Below, one piece after another: positions 50,805-60,726 of a stretch of DNA of 64,000 nt (the first letter of the stretch is position 1; each line of letters begins with the position of its first letter). The DNA lies in assembly GCF_040939455.1 (NCBI RefSeq), contig NC_134109.1, forward strand, positions 58,680,001-58,744,000. The letters run 5' to 3'. Under the pieces are notes generated by a model. That model saw only the letters and a program-made list of their open reading frames with translations, did no database searches and was not told where the DNA came from. Source of the stretch: Microcebus murinus (lineage: Eukaryota > Chordata > Mammalia > Primates > Cheirogaleidae). A program made the translations under genes and the position numbers.

Positions 50805-52337
50805 TCATTTATTGAATAAGGATTCTTTTCCCCAGTGTATGTTTTTGTCTGCTTTGTCGAAGATTAGTTGGCTATATAAGGATAGTTTTATATCTGGGTT
50901 CTCTGTTCTGTTCCACTGGTCAATGTCCCTGTTCTTGTGCCAGTCCCAAGATATTTTAATTACTATAGCCTTGTAGTATAGTTTGAAGTCTGGTAAGTTG
51001 ATACCTCCTCTTTTGTTTTTATTGCCTAGGATTGGTTTTGCTATACGGGGTCTTCTCTGGTTCCATACGAAGTGTAAAATTATTTTTTCTATATCTGTGA
51101 AAAATGATGATAGTATTTTGATAGGGATTGTGTTGACTCTGTAGGTCAATTTGGGTAGTATAGACATTTTAACAATGTTGATTCTGCTGACTCACGAGTA
51201 TGATATATTCTTCCTTCTGTTTACGTCCTCTGCTATTTCCTTCTTCAGTTTCCTTTCCTTCTTCATAGTTCTGCCTGTAGAGGTCTTTTACCTCCTTAGT
51301 TAAATATATTCCAAGGTACTTTATTTTCTTTGTTGCTATTTTGAAGGGAATTGAGTCTTTGATTTGGTTCTCACTTTTATTGTTGTTGGCCTACATGAAT
51401 GCCTCTGATTTCTGTGAATTGATTTTGTATCCTGAGACTTTACCAAATTCATTTATCAGATCAAGGAGTCTCTAGGTTGAATCCTTGGGGTTTTCTAGGT
51501 ATTATATCATGTCATCAGCAAAGAGTGAGAGTTTGATCTCTTCTGCTCCCATTTGGACACCCTTAATTCTGCTCTCTTGTCTAATTGCTCTAGTGAGGAC
51601 TTCCAGCACTATGTTGAACAGAAGTGGAGATAGTGGACAACCTTGTCTTGTTCCTGTTCTAAGTGGGAATGCTTTCAATTTTTCCCCATTCAGTATGATA
51701 TTGGCTGTGGGTTTGTCATATATGGCTTGTATCATTTTTAGGTAAGCCCCGTCTATGCCTATTTTGTTGAGCCTTCTTATCATAAAAGGGTGTTGAATTT
51801 TGTCAAATGCTTTCTCTGTGTCTGTTGAGAGGATCATATGGTCTTTGTTCTTGCTTCTGTTTATATGGTGAATTACATTTATAGATTTGCATATGTTGAA
51901 CCATCCCTGCATCCCTGGGATGAAGCCCACTTGGTTGTGATGAATTATTTTCTTGACAAGCACCTGCATTCGATTGGCTAGGATTTTGTTGAGAATTTTT
52001 GCATCTATATTCATAAGGGATATTGGTCTGTAGTTTTCTTTTTTTGTTGCATCCTTTCCTGGTTTTGGTATCAGGGTTATGTTCACTTCATAAAATGTGT
52101 CGGGGAGAATTCCATCCTTCTCGATGTTGTGGAATAATTTCTGCAGGATAGGCACCAGTTCTTCTTTGTGGTAAAACTCAGGTGTGAAACCACTGGTCCA
52201 GGACTTTTCTTTTTAGGAAGGTTTTTTATTGCTGTTTCAATTTCAGTACTTGATATTGGTCTGTTCAGGAATCCTATTTCTTCCTGGTTGAGCCTAGAGA
52301 GGCTGTGTGTTTCTAAGAAATTGTTCATTTCCTCCAC
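50805..52337 (-). pseudogene. L1 ORF2 reverse-transcriptase part (inverted arm), disabled
   Basis: The RT frame at 52155-51502 shows [11 protein letters not shown], a [19 protein letters not shown] motif and ends at LSLFADDMI, the catalytic aspartates. A second frame at 51167-50805 covers the region after RT ([16 protein letters not shown]) and stops at TGA 50805-50807, which replaces a Trp codon. Frameshifts lie near 52150-52200 and 51170-51500. It lacks the nuclease, since the element is 5'-truncated. Confidence 0.88.
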
Positions 52338-52357
52338 ATTTTCCAGTTTGTGTGCAT

Positions 52358-53274
52358 CACAAAAATCAACTCACGCTGGGTAACAGACTTGAACCTTAGT
52401 TGTGAAACTATTAGAATTCTAGAAGAAAATGTTGGAAATACTCTTCTAGACATTGGCCTAGGCAAAGAATTTATCAAGAAGACCCCAAAGACAATCACAA
52501 CAGCAACAAAAATAAACAAATGGGACCTGACCAAATTAAAAAGCTTCTGCACAGTCAAAGAAACTGTCAAGAGAGCAAACAGACAACCCACAGAATGGGA
52601 GGAAAATTTTTGCAAGCTATACATCTAATAAACAGCTGATAACTAGAATCTATTTAGAACTCAGGAAAATCAGCAAGAAAAAATCAAACAACCCTATCAA
52701 AAAATGGGCAAAGGACAGGAACAGAAACTTATCAAAAGAAGAAAGAATAATGGCCAACAAACATATGAAAAAATGTTCAACATCTCTAATCATCAGGGAA
52801 ATGCAAATCAAAACTACAATGAGATATCACTTAACTCCAGTGAGAATGGCCTTTATCAAAAAGTCCTCAAACAACAAATGCTGGCGTGGATGCGGAGAGA
52901 GAGGAACACTCCTACACTGCTGGTGGGACTGCAAACTAGTTCAACCTCTGTGGAAAGCAATATGGAGATACCTCAAAGCGATACAAGTAGATTTACCATT
53001 TGATCCAGCAATTCCACTACTGGACATCTACCCAAAAGATCAAAAGTCACTTTATGAAAAGGACACCTGCACTCAAATGTTTATAGCAGCACAATTCATA
53101 ATTGCAAAGCTATGGAAACAACCCAAGTGCCCATCAATTCATGAGTGGATTAATAAAATGTGGTATATGTATACCATGGAATACTACTCAGCTTTAAGAA
53201 ACAATGGTGATATAGCACCTCTTGTATATTCCTGGATACAGCTGGAACCCATTCTACTAAGTGAAGTATCTTAA
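52358..53274 (+). pseudogene. L1 ORF2 C-terminal part (direct arm), disabled
   Basis: Sense ORF2 from [11 protein letters not shown] (52365) through [10 protein letters not shown], a frameshift near 52620-52750, then a long frame at 52750-53274 with the Cys-rich motif [18 protein letters not shown] and the end [13 protein letters not shown] ... LLSEVS. The stop at 53272-53274 is at the normal ORF2 end. The 3'UTR follows with a G-rich tract. Confidence 0.88.
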
Positions 53275-53362
53275 GAATGGAAAAACAAGCACCACATGTA
53301 CTCACCAGAAAATTGGTATTAATGGATCAACACCTAAGTGGACATATAGGAGTAACATTTAT

Positions 53363-53485
53363 CGGGTGTCAGGAGGGTGGGAGGGTGGAGGAGGGGATGG
53401 GTATATACAACCACAACGAGTAAGATGTGCAACGTTTGGGGGATGGACATGCTTGAAGTTCTTACTCAAGGGGGGAGGGGGCATG
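53363..53485 (+). other. G-rich tract in L1 3'UTR (possible G-quadruplex)
   Basis: GGGTGTCAGGAGGGTGGGAG continuing GGGTGGAGGAGGGGATGGG (53363-53402), and AAGGGGGGAGGGGGCATGGG (53467-53487). Four or more G3 runs are close together. The same feature is C-rich on the plus strand in the full-length L1 (34380-34402). G-rich 3'UTRs are known in primate L1s. Confidence 0.75.
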
Positions 53486-53556
53486 GGCAATATATGTAAC
53501 CTAAACACTTGTACCCCTATAATACACTAAAATAAAAAAAAAGAAATGGAGATCTA

Positions 53557-53640
53557 CACATTGATAGACAAAGAATTCACAATAATCATTTTAAATTTCA
53601 GTGAACAACAGGAAAACACAGACACCTAAGACTCCCAAAA
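53557..53640 (+). mobile_element. Old L1 5' end, right part
   Basis: After the duplication the host L1 resumes: CACATTGATAGACAAAGAAT, TCACAATAATCATTTTAAAT and AGTGAACAACAGGAAAACAC, which is ORF1-type sequence directly following GAAATGGAGATCTA. It fades near 53640-53700. Confidence 0.7.
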
Positions 53641-53724
53641 ATGTGTCTTATTGAGAAATTGAAAAAAGTAAAGTTTAAACCAGCATATGAAGAAAGACTT
53701 ATTACAATAGGAATCAAATACTTG

Positions 53725-53875
53725 TATAATTATTTGTTTGTTATATATTTCCCTACTAGATTGTAAACTCCATGAGAGCAAGGATATTTGCTGCTATATA
53801 ATCAACAACTAGTTCAGTGGCTGGCACATACAAAGTGTTCAGTAAAATTTATGAATGAATGAAAGGAAACAACAT
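53725..53875 (+). mobile_element. L2 LINE 3' end
   Basis: CCCTACTAGATTGTAAACTC, CATGAGAGCAAGGATATTTG, CAGTGGCTGGCACATACAAA, GTTCAGTAAAATTTATGAAT and GAATGAA are the L2 3' terminus, plus strand. Confidence 0.8.
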
Positions 53876-54103
53876 TAAAGATAAAATTCCTATTGATGAC
53901 AAAGATAGATATATTTTAAAGAGGTAAACTTTGTAGATCAATAACTGCACAGAAAAATAATAGAGAGACTATGTTCTGTTCCTGAGCAGTCAAACTTCTT
54001 CCTTATGATGCCAAGACCAAAGCTCTTTCTAGTACTCCAATTTTCATTTCCAATTACTAGAATTCAGAGATTAAACCCATGTCTTTTTAAACTTTAGTTT
54101 TCA

Positions 54104-54418
54104 CGGTGACTCATGCCTGTAATCCTAGCACTCATGGAGGCCAAGGCAGGTGGATCATTTAAGTTCAGGAGTTCAAGACCAGCCTGAGCAAGAGCAAAAC
54201 CCTGTCTCTACTAAAACTAGAAAGAAATTAATTGGACAGCTAAAAATATATAGAAAAAATTAGCTTGGCATGGTGGCGCATGCCTGTAGTTCCAGCTACT
54301 CAGGAGGCTGAGGCAGAAGGATTGCTTGAATCCAGGAGTTTGAGGTCACTGTGAGCTAAGCTGATGCCATGGCACTCTAGCCCAAGCAACAGAGTGAGAT
54401 TCTGTCTCAAAGAAAAAA
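54104..54418 (+). mobile_element. Alu (lemur-type), plus strand
   Basis: Dimeric Alu lacking its first few bases (starts ACGGTGACTCATGCCTG) with CCAGCCTGAGCAAGAGCAAA and the lemur linker extension CTAGAAAGAAATTAATTGGAC. It ends GTCTCAAAG plus a mixed A-tail. TAGTTTTC is present just before and just after (54096-54103 and 54425-54432), so target duplications survive in part. It is more diverged than the 38.05-kb copy. Confidence 0.9.
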
Positions 54419-54432
54419 ACCCTCTAGTTTTC

Positions 54433-56085
54433 AGAGGCTATTTCAATAGTTCTTTCATTAGTTCATTCTTTTATTTATATTGATTCAACTGTCAATGAGT
54501 AACAAAGAAAATGAATTTGGAGCTTGGGATAGCACTAACAGTGGAGAAACCTAGCTGCCCAAGCCGTCCTATGCCAATTGGCCACAAAAAGAAAGTGCCA
54601 CTCTCCTTTCAAGACTACTTTACAATTAGCAGTCAGCAAAGGGGAAAACTGCTCATCCTGAAATATCTTTGCATAGACTTACAGATCAGTGCTCACGACT
54701 TCAATAACAATAACACAGTCATCCTTTGTTAGTTCTACAATTCAGCCATGCCTTTTCAAGCAACATTAACAATGGGTATTCCTCGTAATATTCAAAGTAA
54801 AATATGAGTCAATTGTCACATGTAATATAATGGGAGCACAGAAAACTAGATTTATTTTGGTATGCATTTGCCTAGGCAACAACATCAGAAGAGGCTTAAA
54901 AATTCACAAATACTTAATCATAAAATCATCAATACAAGTATCATATTGTTCCAGGATATATCAAGTTTAGAATTACAGTCAGTGCATCCCTAGGGCTAGT
55001 CTAAATAACTATATACTAGATTTGGATTCTTTGTTGGAATATTTTTCCCCTTTCCAAGATTATCAGGCATAAAACAAGCTATTTAGTTGAGGCCAGACAT
55101 GGTCCCAACAGGTCAAATTTGTGACAAAAGATATGGGAAAGGTTGCTCATTAATAGCTTGCCTAGGTTGAGAAAATAGAAAACGTCATTTTCCAGTGGTG
55201 TATATTTAGCCACTCTTACCACCAATAAAATCATATCTTCCCTTTTTTCTAGGACTTAAAGGGGTTGGAACGAGTCAAGCAATATCCAAATAAGTAGCAC
55301 CATTTAAAGGTGCTGAAAGTTTCAGAACTGCAGCAGGCAGCTCATGAGTCAGACTGGGACACTGGGACACTCTTACAAAGCAATTCGAGACTTGCCAGCT
55401 ATGCTTTTCCCTCCACAAATGCTGTCATACTTTGCTCCCACATCATTAAACTTCATCTCCCAGGTTGCAAAAGCTAAACAAAAAAGTAGGCCAGTGATTT
55501 TTGTGCTTTAGGGAAATCCAGATTACATCCTATAAAGAAAAAGATATTTTCTCTGAGCAAATCAAAAGATATGACTCTCTTTGTTAAGTAGCTCAAATAT
55601 GACCACAACTTCTGAAAAATACCATTTGATTTACTCTGAAGCTACTCTATTAAGTATCAGAAAAATTATAAAGTCTTTGCCTTCTGTAGGAGATTTAATA
55701 TACCATGCACTAACCAAGTAACAAACTATTAGCCTAAGTTGAGCATTTTCCTGAGAGTAATAGTCGAAATTAACTCAAGTCCCTGCCCACACTATTAAGG
55801 CATCATACATGGCCAGGGGTCATTAATTGACTTATCTCTGAATGCTCTGAAAGAGCTATTTTCTTCACCCATAGGATAGAAGTCCAATTATATGGGACCC
55901 TTAAACTGGAATCAAATACCAGAAAAGTACTTTAAATGACAACTGAGAAAACATTTTGTCCAGGGAGTACAAAGACTCCCAGAGGGTAATGACACTGGGT
56001 ATCAATTTGACAAAACCATCACTCTAAAACAAAAATCTCTCAGTTTTCAGATGAAGTAAGGAAAGTTTCTGACTTTAATCTTCGG
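54433..56085. other. No recognised feature
   Basis: About 1.65 kb of single-copy-looking AT-rich DNA. The open frame at 54511-54732 has no domain. No repeat named. Confidence 0.35.
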
Positions 56086-56087
56086 AT

Positions 56088-56230
56088 ATTCACCCATTTG
56101 ACAAATACTTACAGAAGCTTTCTGGGTACCAGGTATTATTCAAGGCACAGAGAATTCAGCACTGAAAAAAAAAAAATAGACAAAATCCTTGAGGAATTTA
56201 CATTTTAATGGGAGAAAAAAGACAATTTGT
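56088..56230 (+). mobile_element. L2-like LINE fragment
   Basis: TTGACAAATACTTACAGAAG, GGTACCAGGTATTATTCAAG, GCACAGAGAATTCAGCACTG, an A12 run, then AAAATCCTTGAGGAATTTAC follow the L2 3' phrase order. Confidence 0.6.
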
Positions 56231-56765
56231 TTTAATTTTTTGAGGAATGGTACATATATGTATGAATCAATGGTTACCATTCTTCTTCCAACCAGGGACC
56301 ACTTCAGAGAAGTACAATATTACTAGATCAGCTAGATTCCAAAAATGGCACTACTACTGATATCAATGATCTTTATATTGTCTATCACAAATAAATGTTT
56401 TATTCATTAAAAAATCAAGGATTTAGCTTAATCATAATACTACAAACATTAATACTAAAAAAAAATAACCTGTTCACCACCTCATAAGCACACTTTGAAA
56501 ATTAAAGTTTTAAATTGTATATATTATACAATAAGACTCTTCACATATGTGTTTTTTCATTCATAGGCTACCCTCTGGGTAAAATCCTGGCTTTACACAC
56601 CTCTATGTAAATCAAATCCTGTAATCTGCCACCACCAATCCAAATAAAAATAACCTAAATATGAGGTCTTCATATTAAAAAATAATCTCATTGAACTGTA
56701 ATATAATTTAACTGAAATTCTGGAAAAACAGAGCCATATTGGATTCCTTTTAAAACAGTCTGGAT
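56231..56765. other. No recognised feature
   Basis: About 530 bp of AT-rich DNA with no recognised repeat. Confidence 0.35.
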
Positions 56766-56767
56766 CC

Positions 56768-57440
56768 TGGGGGTAGGGAAAGATGGCAGCCTAGAGACAT
56801 CGGTTGCCAGATTGTCCCAGAAAGATGGAAAAGTTTTAGATGAAAAAAAAACATAGCTCAGGTATAATTCTGAGGGAAAAATGCCAGAAGCTACTGGAGA
56901 TTCCACCAGAAGTTGTGAAGCAGAACAAGAAGGAACAATGTATCGACCGAGATCAGCCCCCAAGAATCTTGGAGTCCCATGGAAACAGTAGGGGGGGGAG
57001 GGTCCGTTTCTCCTTCCCTCACATCTCTGGCTGTCAGCTGGCTCCTCAGCTGCCAGAGAACTTCTCTACCCTCCTGAGCCCAAAAGCTGCCGCTGCCAGT
57101 GAACTGGGAGCTTCTTGAAAACAAAGCACCAGGCTGCCAACACTTTTGGGGTTGCTCCTCATCACCACAGACCTGAACTGAGGTGGCAGGCACCACACTG
57201 CTTCTACACTCATTGTGTGCCTTTGTCCTCCCCAGGGAGCTTTAGCCCTTCAATTTTTGTGTCACTGGTCCCTACAGACACATTTTCCAACTGCTGCCCA
57301 GACTGTGGTAGCCACGGGGGCTGGTGGGTCCCAGGGCCACCAAAACTGTGTGATCCCAGAGCCTGGACATTCCAGGTAGGCTGCCATCTAGGGAGAGGGA
57401 CAAAAAGGGCCAGACTGCCAGTTCTCCTCCATCAAGACTC
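56768..57440 (+). mobile_element. Stranded L1 5'UTR, plus strand
   Basis: GGGGGTAGGGAAAGATGGCA, GCCTAGAGACATCGGTTGCC, then a GC-richer 5'UTR with CCAGTGAACTGGGAGCTTCT. The start has the AAGATGGC YY1-type core of L1 promoters. The sequence stops being L1-like near 57440 without ORF1 or a 3' end, so this is a 5' piece only, left by deletion or recombination. Open frames on both strands here (56840-57547) are not genes. Confidence 0.65.
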
Positions 57441-60400
57441 TTTGATAAATACAAAGCACAAATGTGTACGAAACCTTTGTGATTTTGAACTGGAGATTTA
57501 GGTGTTGTTATTGCAGCATAGCCTAGCATATTACTTCTGACTGACACAGAAGGAAAGCAAATAATTCAATATAAAGGAAATTTGAATAGAGAGTTTCGAT
57601 GACTTTCAAGGTTAGATAAATCATCAAGAGCAACAAGGTCAAAATTGGAACCACGTTCCTAACCCCAAATCCTTCCAATTTAAGACTGATTTGCTTTCTC
57701 TCAAAAAAACTATACATTTTTCCAAATAGGAAACACTATTTTAAATGGAAAAAGTCCATTTCACTGGACTTTTTGAAATTTAAAAATTGCTTTGAAATTT
57801 AAAAATTTTATATATATGAATAAATCTTTTAAATTGAATCAATAATAAAATTGTCAGTCAGTTTTGAGCAAAACAAATGCCATAATAATAACATTCTTTC
57901 CACCAAGTAAGTTTTCTAACTTTACACTTAAAAATAATGTTGATCTTAATGGTCAATCTTTGGGCAAGTTTTGTTTTATCATGTTATTATTAATTAGATA
58001 TAATTTTTCTAAGGTGATTTTAAAATAAAAATATTAATAGAAAATTCTCAATACTTTTAAATTAAGATCCTTTCTAGCCAAAAGATTACTTTAATCTTCT
58101 TTTAAAATGAAAAGCAAATTCTGGGTTACAAGAATAATATATAATTAGATAAAGTGAGAATCAAAAGCTATAGATTTGTGTTTCCCAAATATTTATAGTA
58201 TGCCAAAGAATGTCATTAAATCTGTATTACAGACAAGAGTTACACTATGAAATATCAATATTTAAAATAATTTTGAACCAAACATATATCTACAGAACTC
58301 ACTTTAATTCAGGAACAAGTAAATACATTTGTAAAAGTCTAAAATTCCTCACCCACTCTATATTTACAGTTCAGATACAGGAATATGTTGAATATGCTTT
58401 ATTTTGAGATTTCCTTAGTAATCTTCATAGAGCATTTTCTCAAATATGAAATCAGTGAAAAGTATGGCACAACTTGTCACAAGGTGCGCCAGATCAAGAG
58501 ATAGCAGGGAGAGAAATTAAGGTGAGGGGCAGGGAAACAAACTAATATGTTAGTCATATTTAGGTCAAAAACAATCAAGCCCAAATCACTATATGCAACA
58601 AAGATAGGGAATCTTAATGGAAACTTAAACAAATTATTGCTGGTCAGATGTGTTTTTCATCTCTTATATCACAGTTTAATCTCTGGACACTCTATGGTTA
58701 ATGTAAACAGACTATTTAAGTTCATTTTACTTTCTCTTGTCTGATGAGGTTCTAGGACATACAGTATGAATACATCTGTTTATAATTCATAAAAGGTTTT
58801 TGAAGACATCACTATCAGATTCAAACCTAACAGGCCCATCATATATAGATGGATCTCATCTTAAATATCCTTTTGCCACACACCCACATAAACACACAGC
58901 TTTACTTATAGTATATTTGAAAATATTTTCCAACTCAGTGCTGGTGAATATTGAGAATGAGTAATTGGCTATCTTATATATGCACAGCTATATATATGCC
59001 CTTTACACTGAGCATAATTTGAAGGAAAAAGCATCCTAGACAGATGTCTGCTCCATGGTTTATAACAGTATGTGATACCATCCACACTTTTCACAGCTAA
59101 ACCCTTGAAAACTGGGAGACAGACAAAGGAACCCAAACGTGAAGAGCATTCATTAAAAGATGCAAATAGCCAAGATCTGGGCTGTTTTGTTTCAATCTTC
59201 TTTATACTGTGAAAACAGGAAAGCCTCCTGTCACGCAGACTACGGGATTCTCAGAGCCCAATAAAGGTTAGTGACATTTTCAATTCATGTTTGTTTTCAT
59301 TCTTCTAATCATGAAACCTGTGTCAGCCTGAGAAACCAGCTGAGCGTAATCCATAACCTTTTATAAGTGAAACATTAACTCACAGCTCGTTCTGATGTCT
59401 TTTAAATGTAATACAAAAGCAAAAGCAAGAACACCCATAATATACATGATAAAAATATGGTAGCCAAATGAGAAAGTTTGTCGAAACTTTCACAGCACAG
59501 AGTACCACCTATTTTAATGGTCAAATATCCTTCACTAACTATAGCCTGTTGAGAATAAATAGAAATACACCAACCAGAGTAACATCCACATAGATAATCA
59601 AGAAGAAATCACTAAAATCTTTCAAGTTTCCCATTAATTACCAATGCAGTGTTCATAATAGAATAGGCATCCACCACAGAAAATATTTTTTTCTTAATTT
59701 GTAATTTAAGTAAGTGCATCATTCCTTGGAAGGTAGTAGTCATCTTAGCTAAATGGGTGAGTTTCTAAGCTGATCTGAAACTTATGGCTGCATCATCTTC
59801 CCTAATACCTATACCCACTCTCCTGTAAGACGATCAGCAGCATGGACATTTGGCTCAAATCTAAACTGCAATACAGAGTATGGTTCCCAATTGTTTCACT
59901 GTTGTCGATAGTTTGCCAAACTGAAGCTGGGGCTTCAAAATCATCTCCTGAGAAGTAATGAGCACAATTTCTCCAGGAAAGTACATTCCTGGAGAAACAT
60001 CTAAGAAACTGGCTTTGCCATCCCAGTTGTGATTCTTTGTATCGGGGTATTCAGTGGCATGAACATCAAAGACTTAAGGGCACCAAGGAAGCAACTGATA
60101 AGCAGAATCCAGTTGAATTACACAATAAAGAGGTACTGGACCTGGGCACTCCAATATGCAGAGAAGAGAAAGATCAACGTTGCACCATGAAGTGCCAATT
60201 TTCAGTCCCAGATCAAGGAAAGACAGTAAAAGTTCTATGGGACCATACATGATTTATTCATCAGACAGAATGACATACCTTACCAAGAGACACATCAGAC
60301 CATAAGTAGTCTCTTCTAAAAATATGAGATCAAGAAATATGCAGACTGCAAAGACTTATATTCTTCAACCCTCTATCTCCCAACACACCCATGTATAAGC

Positions 60401-60640
60401 ATCAGTGGTTGAAAATATTCCAGTGAATACAACACAACTCAAAGTTTGAAGAAATCAGAAGGAGAAGGGCAGAAATGGGCTAGGGATCCTGGTCTTTATT
60501 AACATTTATATCATTAGCTCTAATTGCCTCATTATTATAAACATTATTATATTCATATTTGTTTCATCTCAAACTAATTTAATTGATAGAATTCTGTGTC
60601 CTTGCCATTATATGATACAATTAGCTCTCATTAGTTCACA
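57441..60640. other. Long stretch without recognised features
   Basis: About 3.2 kb of AT-rich, apparently single-copy DNA. Small items only: AAAAAGTCCA (57749-57758) pairs with TGGACTTTTT (57765-57774) across 6 bp, followed by two copies of TTTGAAATTTAAAAATT (57772 and 57790). The open frame at 60037-60252 has no recognisable domain. Confidence 0.4.
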
Positions 60641-60647
60641 TTTCACT

Positions 60648-60726
60648 CATTTTCTCCTGACTGATTGCACTACATACTGATGCTCAGTAATATCAATATG
60701 TAATGTAATCAGTCAGGAGTAAAATG
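60648..60726. repeat. 79-bp near-perfect hairpin
   Basis: The left arm (60648-60681, starting CATTTTCTCCTGACTGATTG) and the right arm (60692-60726, ending AATCAGTCAGGAGTAAAATG) are complementary at 31 of 34 positions with one bulged base, around a 10-base loop. Size and pairing resemble a pre-microRNA or a small palindromic transposon such as MADE1, but the sequence is not MADE1. Transcription is unknown. Confidence 0.6.

Larger units (their letters stand above)
50739..53539. mobile_element. Twin-primed (5'-inverted) L1, 2.8 kb, with 17-bp target duplication
   Basis: Two abutting L1 pieces point away from each other. 50739-52357 is minus-strand ORF2 (RT region), and 52358-53539 is plus-strand ORF2 C-terminus, 3'UTR and A-rich tail. 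The breakpoints are next to each other in L1 coordinates, around the codons for the GTGAGAAGTG/CACAAAAATC region. The target duplication AAAGAAATG(A/G)AGATCTA is at 50722-50738 and 53540-53556, with one difference. This is the outcome of twin priming, in which both target-DNA ends prime on the same L1 RNA. The host is the older L1 5' end. Confidence 0.92.

Noticed and set aside
60037..60252. 71-codon charged open frame
   Set aside because: No domain and no homologous family recognised. It is flanked by non-coding AT-rich DNA, and I found no poly-A tail or duplication to suggest a processed pseudogene.
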